Below are positions 1-7,196 of a stretch of 12,200 bases of DNA, piece by piece. The stretch covers positions 1 to 12,200 of the forward strand of contig JALWTJ010000473.1 of assembly GCA_027082895.1 (NCBI GenBank), read 5' to 3'. Numbering within the stretch: position 1 is the first letter of the stretch; every line of letters starts with the position of its first letter. Origin of the DNA: Hyphomicrobiales bacterium. Lineage in GTDB: Bacteria; Pseudomonadota; Alphaproteobacteria; Rhizobiales; Devosiaceae. The notes under the pieces are model-generated. The model saw only the letters and a program-made list of their open reading frames with translations, was not told the DNA's origin and ran no database searches. A program made the position numbers and the translations under genes.

Positions 1-437
1 ACGCAAAGGATCCGGTCCGCGGTGACCTCTTCGGCCCGGAGTTCTATCTTGCCATCGTCCAGCAGCAGGCGATGGCCCGGCTTGATGGCGGCGAAAACTT
101 CCGGGTGGGGCAGGCAGACGCGGGATGTGTCTCCGGGGGTTTCATCCGTGTCCAGAACAAGGGTGTTGCCACTTTCCAGCATGATGGCGCCTTCCTTGAA
201 GGTGCCGATGCGGATCTTGGGGCCTTGCAGGTCCACCAGGATGCCCAAGGGGCGGGAGAGATCCTTTTCCACCTGCCGGATACGCTGAACCGTCTGGTCG
301 AAAAGCTCGTGGCTGGCATGGCTCATGTTGATGCGGAACAGGTCGGCACCGGCCGTGACCAGTTTGGTGATCATTTCCACGCTGTGCGAAGCGGGGCCCA
401 GCGTGGCCAGAATCTTTACCCGGCGAATGCGTCTCAT
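1..437 (-). CDS. pyk: Pyruvate kinase, N-terminal part (cut by left window edge)
   Basis: Pyruvate kinase transfers phosphate from phosphoenolpyruvate to ADP, the last ATP-making step of glycolysis, in the cytoplasm. About 145 residues are visible. They begin MRRIRRVKILATLGPAS, the usual first beta strand of the family's TIM barrel. The segment RINMSH follows (Arg35, Asn37 and Ser39, the substrate and cation-binding group), then DLQGPKIR at about 69-76, after which the B domain starts. The ATG at 437 is chosen because family homology begins at residue 1. The ribosome site is poor: only a G-run lies about 15 bases upstream. The gene starts 26 bases after the stop of the DUF1036 gene on the same strand, so the two are probably co-transcribed. 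The catalytic C-terminal half lies outside the window, so intactness cannot be judged. Family assignment is secure. Confidence 0.95.
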   Translation of the reverse strand, partial: MRRIRRVKILATLGPASHSVEMITKLVTAGADLFRINMSHASHELFDQTVQRIRQVEKDLSRPLGILVDLQGPKIRIGTFKEGAIMLESGNTLVLDTDETPGDTSRVCLPHPEVFAAIKPGHRLLLDDGKIELRAEEVTADRILC

Positions 438-463
438 GGCTGAACAATTGCCCCCTTTTTGTA

Positions 464-958
464 TCAGTTCTGAGAACGCGTCTGGTCCGCCTCCGTCAGC
501 TGCAGGGTCCAGTCGGTACGGTTCTCGGTATCGATTTCAAAAAAACCTGTCCGCTCGTACCCCCTTGCCAGACAATCTTCAACGCCAAAAATGGTAAAAG
601 TTTCATCCCGCGTGCACATGAAGACCGGCCCGTCCCACGTGCCCCCGGAAATGTCGTCGGCGGCGAACAGGTAGTAGAAGCGGGCGTTGAGGTCGCCCTG
701 GAAAACGGTGGCACAGGTATCGGGGGGGGCGACCCACCAGCCTTCGGACTGCCAGCCCCTTTCGGCACGGTAGCCAAGGGCAATGGAAATGGGCTTGGAA
801 ATCTTGTTGCACACCCTGAGGTCGGCCCGGGCGGGGGTGGCGGCAAACAGGGCCATGGTCAACAGGCCAAGCAGGATGGCGGTGGCCAGAATGACAGGGT
901 TGTGCAAGTCGAGGGAGCGGGGGCGGCAGGGGGTGGTCGGCATGGTATTCGTGTCCAT
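464..958 (-). CDS. DUF1036 domain secreted/periplasmic protein
   Basis: This is a small exported protein of the DUF1036 family (Pfam PF06282), whose biochemical role is not known to me. With the start used here it has 164 residues. A hydrophobic segment at about 22-40 ends in TPARA followed by DLRVCNK, which reads as a Sec signal peptide or N-terminal anchor with a cleavage site after Ala. The mature part is Cys- and Trp-rich, with CNK, a GWW segment, DTCATV, FMCT and EDCL, and matches the DUF1036 pattern. The even set of cysteines suggests disulfides outside the cytoplasm. The start is uncertain: ATG at 958 and ATG at 943 are both in frame and neither has a good Shine-Dalgarno. A 220-residue reading from 1126 is unlikely because it would run through the promoter region. 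It sits directly upstream of pyruvate kinase, which suggests an operon. Confidence 0.85.
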   Translation of the reverse strand: MDTNTMPTTPCRPRSLDLHNPVILATAILLGLLTMALFAATPARADLRVCNKISKPISIALGYRAERGWQSEGWWVAPPDTCATVFQGDLNARFYYLFAADDISGGTWDGPVFMCTRDETFTIFGVEDCLARGYERTGFFEIDTENRTDWTLQLTEADQTRSQN

Positions 959-976
959 TCTGGCTGAGAAGGCTGT

Positions 977-1003
977 GTTGAACCTTTTGTCTTGTGCCGT
1001 CAA
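977..1003 (-). promoter_or_regulatory. Candidate housekeeping promoter for DUF1036-pyk
   Basis: Read on the minus strand, TTGACGG (1003-997) is followed after 12 bases by GGTTCAAC (984-977). The Caulobacter sigma-73 consensus is TTGaCgS, 10-14 bases, GCTANAWC. The -35 part fits fully and the -10 part fits 6 of 8 positions, with permitted spacing. Transcription would start near 970, giving a leader of only about 12 bases to the ATG at 958, or about 27 to the ATG at 943. Confidence 0.4.
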
Positions 1004-1066
1004 GTTTTGGCAAAATTGCGATGCCCGTCTTCTTTGTGCCGCATGGGCAAAAGGTGTTGGAAAAGT

Positions 1067-1102
1067 GGGGGAGTACCCCTTGCGCCTTCCGTCAAAAGAC
1101 GG
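1067..1102 (+). repeat. Two small hairpins in the gapR upstream region
   Basis: Two short inverted repeats lie side by side ahead of gapR. GGGG-gagta-CCCC spans about 1067-1079, and CCGTC-AAAA-GACGG, a perfect five-base stem with a four-base loop, spans 1089-1102. The second ends 26 bases before the gapR Shine-Dalgarno. They could be leader RNA structures or protein-binding sites, and no T-run follows that would make either a clear terminator. Confidence 0.35.
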
Positions 1103-1147
1103 TTTGAACGGGTAAATGCATTTCAATTGGAGATAGGAATTTCAAGC

Positions 1148-1405
1148 ATGGCGGAACTGGGATCGGGTCGGGATCAATTGCGGTCACTGGTGGAGCGGAT
1201 CGAGCGGCTGGAGGAGGAAAAAAAGGCCATTGCCGATGATATCCGTGAAGTGTTTGCCGAGGCCAGGGGCAATGGATTTGACATCAAGGCCATGCGCCAG
1301 GTGCTCAAGATCCGCAAGCTGGATGCCGCTGAAAGGATGGAGCAGGAGGCAATCCTTGATACCTATCTGCATGCCCTGGGCATGATCCCGGATACGTCCG
1401 AATAG
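1148..1405 (+). CDS. gapR: GapR-family nucleoid-associated protein (DUF2312)
   Basis: This 85-residue protein belongs to the DUF2312 family (PF10073), founded by Caulobacter GapR. GapR is a nucleoid protein that clamps overtwisted DNA ahead of replication and transcription and helps topoisomerases. The sequence shows the expected architecture: a long N-terminal helix rich in Glu, Arg and Lys (about residues 8-42, including RIERLEEEKKAIADDI), the family hallmark EARGNGFDIKAMRQVLKIRK at about 38-57, and a short C-terminal helical part ending near GMIPDTSE. The ATG at 1148 is supported by GGAG at 1129-1132 and AGGA at 1135-1138, and by homology from the first residues. An in-frame upstream start at 992 would add an unrelated stretch. 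The gene diverges from DUF1036-pyk and converges with dxs, so it appears to be a single-gene transcript. Confidence 0.95.
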   Translation: MAELGSGRDQLRSLVERIERLEEEKKAIADDIREVFAEARGNGFDIKAMRQVLKIRKLDAAERMEQEAILDTYLHALGMIPDTSE

Positions 1406-1418
1406 GATCTTTCCTATT
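1401..1418. repeat. Perfect inverted repeat overlapping the gapR stop codon
   Basis: AATAGGA-TCTT-TCCTATT is a perfect seven-base stem with a four-base loop, and the gapR TAG stop lies inside the left arm. It sits where gapR and dxs converge. It has no T-tract, so it is not a classical intrinsic terminator. A second weak stem, TCCCC-GGGC-GGGGA, lies at 1466-1479 in the same convergent gap. Confidence 0.35.
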
Positions 1419-1505
1419 GGGGTGGTGGCGATTCCAGGGATTTCTGCCGGGGTGACCGGAGTGTTTCCCCGGGCGGGGAGGCGCGGGTGCCAATCGGGAC
1501 TGAGG

Positions 1506-3443
1506 TCAGCTGGCGGCGGGGCCGCTCACGATATGGCTTGCCTCGGTTTCGTTGCCGATGGCCTTGAGGGCAGTGGCAAGGATGGCGGTCCGGTCCAGCT
1601 TGGCCATGGCATAGAGATCGTCCTGGGATGCCTGTTCGAAATTGCGGTCGGGCATGTGCATGGGGCGGAAGCGCAACCCATTGTCCAGCAGCCCGTTCTG
1701 GGCCAGCCAGGTGGCGGCATGGCTGCCAAAACCGCCGATGGCGCCTTCTTCCACCGTCAGTAATACCTGGTGATTTTTGGCCAGTTGGCGCAGCAGGTCT
1801 TCGTCCAGCGGCTTGGCAAAGCGCGCGTCGGCAACGCTGGTGGAAAAACCCATGGTTGAAAGCTGCTCGGCGGCAGCGAGGCATTCCTTCAGGCGGGCGC
1901 CATAGGACAGAATGGCAATGCTGGTGCCCTGGCGCAGGATGCGGCCCTTGCCGATGTCAAGGGGAATGCCGCTGGCGGGCATATCCACGCCGACACCTTC
2001 GCCGCGCGGATAGCGCAGGGCGATGGGGCCTTCGTCCCATGCGGCGGCGGTTGATACCATGTGGACAAGGTCCGCCTCGTCGCCGGCGGCCATCAGCACC
2101 ATGTTGGGGATGGCCCCCAGATAGGCCACGTCGTAATTTCCGGCATGGGTGGGACCGTCGGCACCCACATATCCGGCCCTGTCGATGGCAAAGCGTACCG
2201 GCAGCTTCTGCAACGCCACATCGTGAACGATCTGGTCGTAGGCGCGTTGCAGGAAGGTGGAATAGATGGCGCAGAACGGCTTGAGACCTTCGCATGCCAG
2301 ACCGGCGCTGAAGGTCACCGCATGCTGTTCGGCGATACCGACATCAAAGGTGCGGTCGGGGAAGATTTCGCCGAACCTGTCCAGTCCCGTTCCGGCGGGC
2401 ATGGCCGCATTGACCGCCACGATGCGGTCATCCTTGCGGGCCTCCTCGATCAGGGCGCCGGAAAAGACGGAGGTAAAGGAAGGGGCATTGCTTGCGGTCT
2501 TGGCCTGGGCACCGGTGACCACGTTGAACCGGGATACGCCGTGATACTTGTCCGGAGCGTTTTCGGCCGGCGGGTATCCCTTGCCCTTCTGGGTTACCAC
2601 ATGCACCAGGATGGGGCCGGTTTCCGTGTCGCGCACATTTTTCAGGATGGGCAGGAGGTGGTCCAGATTGTGCCCGTCGATGGGGCCGACATAGTAGAAT
2701 CCCAATTCCTCGAACAGGGTACCCCCGGCCCAGAAGCCACGGGCGAATTCTTCCGTCTTGCGGGCCTTGTCAAAAATGAATTCGGGCAGTTTTTCGGCGA
2801 TCTTCTTTCCGGTTTCACGCAGGCCGCGATAGGCGGGTGAGGATACCAGCTTGGCCAGATAGGCGCTCATGGCCCCGGTCGGGGGGGCAATGGACATGTC
2901 ATTGTCGTTGAGAATGACGATCAGGCGGGCATCCATGGCTCCGGCATTGTTCATGGCTTCATAGGCCATGCCTGCGCTCATGGCGCCATCCCCGATGACG
3001 GCGATGCAGTTGCGCTGTTCGGCGTTGAGCCGGGCGCCCACGGCCATGCCCAGGGCGGCGGAAATGGAGGTGGAGGAATGCCCGGTGCCAAACGGGTCAT
3101 AGGGGCTTTCCGCGCGGTTGGTGAAACCGGAAAGGCCGTCCTTCTTGCGCAGGGTGCGCATGCGGCTGCGGCGCCCGGTCAGGATCTTGTGGGGATAGGC
3201 CTGGTGGCCCACGTCCCAGATCAGCCGGTCCCGCGGGGTGTCGAAAATGGCATGAAGGGCAACGGTCAATTCGACCACGCCAAGGCCGGCCCCCAGGTGG
3301 CCGCCGGTTACCGAAACGGCATCGATCATTTCCAGGCGCAGTTCATCGGCGAGCTGGCGCAATTGTGTCGCGGACATGTCGCGAAGCTGGGCGGGATCGG
3401 AAATCGTGTCGAGAAGCGGTGTGGACGGCGCGGACGGGGTCAA
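1506..3443 (-). CDS. dxs: 1-deoxy-D-xylulose-5-phosphate synthase
   Basis: DXS condenses pyruvate with glyceraldehyde 3-phosphate, using thiamine diphosphate and magnesium. It is the first and usually rate-controlling step of the MEP isoprenoid pathway, in the cytoplasm. The 645-residue length is normal for the family. Visible features are His49 and His80 of the active site, GDG at 151-153 with Asn179/Asn181 (ThDP motif), the catalytic Glu372 in FDVGIAEQHAV, and DRAGYVGADGPTHAG at about 421-435. The start is TTG at 3443-3441: AAGGA (3457-3453) lies nine bases upstream, and the typical N-terminal TPLLD and LADELR segments lie just inside, while the next in-frame ATG (Met23) would cut into conserved sequence. 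The frequent alphaproteobacterial neighbours xseB and ispA are not beside it. The gap to the upstream M15 gene is about 120 bases and holds a candidate promoter. Confidence 0.97.
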   Translation of the reverse strand: MTPSAPSTPLLDTISDPAQLRDMSATQLRQLADELRLEMIDAVSVTGGHLGAGLGVVELTVALHAIFDTPRDRLIWDVGHQAYPHKILTGRRSRMRTLRKKDGLSGFTNRAESPYDPFGTGHSSTSISAALGMAVGARLNAEQRNCIAVIGDGAMSAGMAYEAMNNAGAMDARLIVILNDNDMSIAPPTGAMSAYLAKLVSSPAYRGLRETGKKIAEKLPEFIFDKARKTEEFARGFWAGGTLFEELGFYYVGPIDGHNLDHLLPILKNVRDTETGPILVHVVTQKGKGYPPAENAPDKYHGVSRFNVVTGAQAKTASNAPSFTSVFSGALIEEARKDDRIVAVNAAMPAGTGLDRFGEIFPDRTFDVGIAEQHAVTFSAGLACEGLKPFCAIYSTFLQRAYDQIVHDVALQKLPVRFAIDRAGYVGADGPTHAGNYDVAYLGAIPNMVLMAAGDEADLVHMVSTAAAWDEGPIALRYPRGEGVGVDMPASGIPLDIGKGRILRQGTSIAILSYGARLKECLAAAEQLSTMGFSTSVADARFAKPLDEDLLRQLAKNHQVLLTVEEGAIGGFGSHAATWLAQNGLLDNGLRFRPMHMPDRNFEQASQDDLYAMAKLDRTAILATALKAIGNETEASHIVSGPAAS

Positions 3444-3485
3444 GTGAAAATATCCTTCGCCTCAAACGAATGAATTGTTCGGCAA

Positions 3486-3514
3486 ATCCTAAAGGAACGG
3501 GGAAGGTTAATCAA
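3486..3514 (-). promoter_or_regulatory. Candidate dxs promoter
   Basis: On the minus strand TTGATT (3514-3509) and TAGGAT (3491-3486) are separated by exactly 17 bases, each matching the sigma-70-type hexamers at four of six positions. It would place the transcript start about 36 bases before the TTG start of dxs, leaving room for the AAGGA ribosome site. An eight-base inverted repeat, GAATGAAT (3468-3475) and ATTCATTC (3530-3537), flanks the promoter. Confidence 0.35.
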
Positions 3515-3564
3515 CGGGCTGGCAACGGGATTCATTCACCCTCTCGCGCCCTGTGGGGAGGTGC

Positions 3565-5253
3565 TCAGATGCCTGTCAGGACAGGGGGTGCTATCCGGGA
3601 GAAATGGTCGGTGGTCAGCGCGGAGGCTTCATCGCGGTGGAACCGTACACGGGTGCTGCTGGCGCCAAGCTGGGTGGCCGGATCAAAATCGGAGGCATCG
3701 GGGGGAGCCATGACAGGAATATCAGCGCGCGCGACGCTGGTGGACATTACCAGAAGGCTGTCCAACCTGGTGATGTCGGGAGCATGGAACTGCACCGGAC
3801 GCTGGGCGATATTCGGGGTGGGGGAGGAAAGAAGCTCCACCGCGCGGCGAGCATTGCGCACCCCGTCGGCGGGCTGAATTTCTTCCACTGCGCTGAAGCT
3901 GGCAGAAAGCAGATCGCTTATCGCTTCGGAGTCCGACCCGATGGTGGCGCCTGGAGAAAGGTCCGGGGAGGGCAGGGCGGGGACCGGTCCCAGGGATGCC
4001 GTGGTGATGGAGCCGCGCAGGATGGCAGGAGGAGCGGGCTGGGCAGGCGGAACGGCGGAACTGCGCCGCTCGATCAGCATTTCAAGGGCACGCTGGGCAT
4101 CGGGTTCCGGGTTGATGACGGGCACATAGGCCGAAACGGCGCTGGTGTTGGCAGGATTCGGGGACAACAGGGTCCGCGGAGTGGGGCGCTGGGTCGCATC
4201 GCCCACCGATGCAACGGTGATGTTGTCCGTATTTCCGGCCGGATCGGGCTGGGCGGGAGCAGCGTTGCGGTTGGCCAGAAGGATGTTGGAAGGCAGGGCG
4301 GCCGGAATCGGGGCCTGAGCTTCCGGGTCACGATAATCCAGGAATGCGGCGCGGGGCGCGGGAAGAGGTGCAACAAGGGGAGCCGAAGGAGCGGGCGTGT
4401 TCTGCCGGGCGGATGCCACAACGGTTGCCGATACCTGATCGCCGGCGTTGCGCGAATTGCCAAAGAAGATGTCAAGCAGGTTGGGGCCACCATTGCCGGG
4501 GGCGGACTGGCCGGACCGGGAGGGAGCGGTGTTGGCAACGGAGCCGTTGCAGGGAACCGAATGGCACTTGTTCCATTCGGCCATGGCATAGCGGCGGCCC
4601 GAATCGGACAGGGGGACGCCATCGGAGGGCAGGTGTAGGGTCTTGCCGTCGGGGAACAGGCGTGCCAGTTGCTTGCGGGTCATGCGGGGCCAGGCGCGCA
4701 CATTGCCCGTGTCCAGGTGAACAAAGGGGTGGTTGGAGCGGGGATAGTAGCCCACGCCGCCAACCTGGTGGCGCATGGCGGTTTCGCGCAGCTTGGACAG
4801 GGCAATGCCGGGGATGTAGAAATCCATCGCCATGCCCTTGGTGTGGCGGGAATTCTTGGCCACGGCGGAAGAGCGGGCGCGCAGCATTTCATTGGTCTGG
4901 GGGGAGCGATAGGCCGAAACGATGTAAATGGGCTCGGTGGCTCCCACTTCCTGATATACGCTCCAGATGAGGTCGAACAATGCCGGGTCCATGCGGGTGG
5001 GTTCGTTGCGGCGCCAGTCACGCAGGAATTTGTTCAATTCGTTCAGGCCGGACTGGACGTACTTGCCGTTGCGCCGGAAGGTGATGCGCCGGGTTTCTCC
5101 CGTATGGGTATAGTAGAGGTAAAGAGTGCGTTCGCCCGAACCTGCAAGCAGGGGTGACAGGCTGGTTGTGGGCAGAAGCGAGGCGAGTCCGACCATGGCG
5201 GCAAGAAGATGCCGCAGGAGCGTCCGTCTGAAATTTGTACCCCGCCAATTCAC
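3565..5253 (-). CDS. YcbK/MepK-like M15 (DUF882) murein peptidase with long Pro/Ala-rich tail
   Basis: This is a predicted zinc-dependent peptidoglycan peptidase of the DUF882/M15 family, like E. coli YcbK (MepK), which cuts crosslinks between stem peptides, including 3-3 links. The N-terminus has NFRRTLLR followed by a hydrophobic stretch (about 9-37), so it is exported by Sec or possibly Tat. The catalytic domain spans about 42-215, with SAYRSPQTN at 113-121, SRHTKGMAMD giving zinc ligands His137 and Asp144, and HPFVHLDTG giving His179. These positions agree closely with MepK. WNKCHSVPC (Cys230, Cys235) follows. Residues from about 236 to 562 are Pro/Ala/Ser-rich, probably disordered, and far longer than MepK. 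The GTG start at 5253 lacks a strong ribosome site, and Met20 is an alternative. It lies downstream of the L,D-transpeptidase gene on the same strand, separated by 299 bases. Confidence 0.88.
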   Translation of the reverse strand: MNWRGTNFRRTLLRHLLAAMVGLASLLPTTSLSPLLAGSGERTLYLYYTHTGETRRITFRRNGKYVQSGLNELNKFLRDWRRNEPTRMDPALFDLIWSVYQEVGATEPIYIVSAYRSPQTNEMLRARSSAVAKNSRHTKGMAMDFYIPGIALSKLRETAMRHQVGGVGYYPRSNHPFVHLDTGNVRAWPRMTRKQLARLFPDGKTLHLPSDGVPLSDSGRRYAMAEWNKCHSVPCNGSVANTAPSRSGQSAPGNGGPNLLDIFFGNSRNAGDQVSATVVASARQNTPAPSAPLVAPLPAPRAAFLDYRDPEAQAPIPAALPSNILLANRNAAPAQPDPAGNTDNITVASVGDATQRPTPRTLLSPNPANTSAVSAYVPVINPEPDAQRALEMLIERRSSAVPPAQPAPPAILRGSITTASLGPVPALPSPDLSPGATIGSDSEAISDLLSASFSAVEEIQPADGVRNARRAVELLSSPTPNIAQRPVQFHAPDITRLDSLLVMSTSVARADIPVMAPPDASDFDPATQLGASSTRVRFHRDEASALTTDHFSRIAPPVLTGI

Positions 5254-5312
5254 GCTGAATGCTACTCTGACCTGGTTGAACCAACCGCCTTTCGACGATC
5301 TCGTGGCGTATT

Positions 5313-5349
5313 GTTAGCACTAACTTGAATACACTTTGTTAACGCTAAC
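5313..5349. promoter_or_regulatory. Paired palindromes, possible operator of the M15 peptidase gene
   Basis: GTTAGCACTAAC (5313-5324) is a perfect palindrome with a two-base centre. GTTAACGCTAAC (5338-5349) is the same motif with one arm mismatch. Their centres are 25 bases apart. A candidate minus-strand promoter, TTGAGA (5370-5365), 17 bases, TAGCGT (5347-5342), would put the second palindrome over the -10 element and the first just downstream of the start of transcription, a repressor-like geometry. The binding protein is unknown. Confidence 0.4.
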
Positions 5350-5397
5350 GGATTGTGCGCGATTTCTCAACGACTTCCATGGTCGTGTGATAGGAGG

Positions 5398-5420
5398 AAA
5401 AAACGGCCTAAGCAAGGCGG
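5398..5420 (-). terminator. Possible weak terminator after the L,D-transpeptidase gene
   Basis: On the minus strand a short stem (CGCCT pairing with AGGCCG, one bulged C, loop TGCT/TGCTT) is followed by a run of six T. It lies about 130 bases past the transpeptidase stop. The stem is only four to five pairs, so its strength is doubtful, but it is the only stem with a T-run in the gap and it would separate the two cell-wall genes transcriptionally. Confidence 0.3.
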
Positions 5421-5552
5421 ATATGTTACCGAATGGTTAAGCCCGAGGGGGGCAGCGCGCGTGGTTCCGGCGTTTCCGTGAAGAATGTGTCCCGCAGTGC
5501 TTTCTTTCGATGGTTGCGGATCGGCAGACCATCACACCTTGGGACCAAAGAC

Positions 5553-7196
5553 CTAAAGGCCGAGCATGCGCTTGAGCCGGGCATTGTGCCCGTAAACATC
5601 CCCATAGGAATGAATCTTGCCATCCTGATCCACCCTCAGGGTGAAATAGGCCAGGTGCACCGGCACATGTTCGGACAGGTTGTTCCAGCGTTCGCGGGTG
5701 CCGAACTGGGATTGCAGCGTGCTGCGGGACAGGTTTTCGTCATTGACAAGCAGGGCTTCGGCAAAATCCATGGGATTCTGAACCCTTACGCATCCGTGGG
5801 AATAGGCCCGCTGGGAGCGGGAAAACAGGGAGCGGGACGGAGTGTCGTGCAGATAGACGGAATGGGAGTTGGGAAACAGGAACTTGATGGTGCCAAGGGC
5901 ATTGCGGCTGCCCGGCCGCTGGCGAATGCGGAAATTGTTGATGGAATTGGACGACCAGTCGACCTGGGAGGCATTGATGATCTTGCCGCCGGAGAGCAGT
6001 TCCATGTTGCGTGCACTCAGGTAATTGGGGTTGCTGGCCAGACGCGGCCCGATTTCTTCACGGGCGATGGAGGGGGGGACGTTCCAGTAGGGGTTGACCA
6101 CCACATGTTCGATTTCATCGGAAAAGATGGGGGTCTGGTGGTCCCGCTTGCCCACCACGACACGGGTCGAGTAGGTGGGGGTGTCTCCGTCCATGACCTG
6201 CAGGCGGAACTCGGGAATGTTCACGAATACATAAAAATCGCCCAGATCGCGCGGCATCCAGCGCCAGCGTTCCATGTTGGCGATCAGGTCTTCCCGCGAA
6301 GCAGGCATGCCCCCGTTCAGGGTGGCGATGGTCGCAGGGCCGATGACGCCATCCACGAACAGGTCGTTCTTTTCCTGAAAATCCCTTACCGCCGCCACCA
6401 GCTGGTCGTCATAGATGTTGCTGTTGTCCATGGAAGGCAGATCGAGGCGCTGGCGCAGCAGCGGAACCCGTACATCGGACATGCCCGGCTTGAGCAGCGG
6501 GCCTTCGGGAATGGAAATTCCTTCTTCGGTTTCGCCGCGGTAGGAACTGGCAAGGGCGTCGCGCAGGGCGACGAACTCCCGGTTCGTGGGCGACAGGTCA
6601 AGCAGCAGCTTGTCCGGCGTGTCCGATTTTACCAGTTTCAGCAGGAAGCTGGCTTCGTCAATCTTTGGCGGTGTGATGTCGATGGAACGGGACACCCGGC
6701 GCGGATTGATGCGGCCGCCATAGGCGTGGCGGGCGTAAAGCATGGCGGCGGAGGAAAAGGCGGTTTCAAGGGAGGCCACCTTGAGCGGATCGCTCATGTC
6801 CTGGTCAAGGTCGAGGTCGGGGGTCAGGTAATCGTCCGGGTTCAGGCCTTCCAGATAGGCATTCCTGAATACATCAAGAACCTTCTGGGCGTTGGCGGAA
6901 AAGGCGATCTTGCCGTCGTCATTGGTATCCAGCCACAGGGGTTCGAACCCCCGGGCGCCATAAAAATAGTAGAGCTTGCGGGCAGCTTCCAGCTCCGGCG
7001 TGTCGGCCTTTGCCGCAGCGATGCGTTTGGAAAGGCCGGCCTTGATGGATTGGGCGAGGGGCGTCTGGGGCGGAGCAATGACGACTCTTTGCACTTCGGC
7101 GCCATTGATGGTTACGGTTTCCTGGGCCTGTGCGGGAACGGAAAGTGCGCCCGCGATTGCAACGCTGACCAACAGTCTTGCCATCAAGGTTTTCAT
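5553..7196 (-). CDS. YcbB/LdtD-type L,D-transpeptidase
   Basis: This periplasmic enzyme links mDAP to mDAP in peptidoglycan (3-3 crosslinks), using a Cys nucleophile and tetrapeptide donors. The 547 residues show, in order: a Sec signal peptide (residues 1-24, ending PAQA); an N-terminal scaffold region with LYYFYGARGFEPLW and a YARHAYGGRINP segment typical of the YcbB family; a peptidoglycan-binding-like part with VRDFQEKNDLFVDGVIGPAT; and a YkuD catalytic domain with VYLHDTP and SHGCVRVQNP, giving nucleophile Cys469 and His467. E. coli LdtD is somewhat longer (about 615). The ATG at 7196 is supported by GGAGA five to six bases upstream. Family features continue to the C-terminus. Its order with the M15 gene downstream mirrors E. 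coli ycbB-ycbK, although the gap here is larger. A good promoter lies about 90 bases upstream. Confidence 0.94.
   Translation of the reverse strand: MKTLMARLLVSVAIAGALSVPAQAQETVTINGAEVQRVVIAPPQTPLAQSIKAGLSKRIAAAKADTPELEAARKLYYFYGARGFEPLWLDTNDDGKIAFSANAQKVLDVFRNAYLEGLNPDDYLTPDLDLDQDMSDPLKVASLETAFSSAAMLYARHAYGGRINPRRVSRSIDITPPKIDEASFLLKLVKSDTPDKLLLDLSPTNREFVALRDALASSYRGETEEGISIPEGPLLKPGMSDVRVPLLRQRLDLPSMDNSNIYDDQLVAAVRDFQEKNDLFVDGVIGPATIATLNGGMPASREDLIANMERWRWMPRDLGDFYVFVNIPEFRLQVMDGDTPTYSTRVVVGKRDHQTPIFSDEIEHVVVNPYWNVPPSIAREEIGPRLASNPNYLSARNMELLSGGKIINASQVDWSSNSINNFRIRQRPGSRNALGTIKFLFPNSHSVYLHDTPSRSLFSRSQRAYSHGCVRVQNPMDFAEALLVNDENLSRSTLQSQFGTRERWNNLSEHVPVHLAYFTLRVDQDGKIHSYGDVYGHNARLKRMLGL

Noticed and set aside
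959..1126. 56-residue N-terminal extension of the DUF1036 protein
   Set aside because: It would bury the signal peptide inside the protein and run through the promoter and hairpins shared with gapR. The added residues look random.
3553..4638. 361-residue Gly/Arg-rich open frame on the plus strand
   Set aside because: It is antisense to the Pro/Ala-rich tail of the M15 protein. Its Gly/Arg repeats are the expected reverse reading of Pro/Ala codons.
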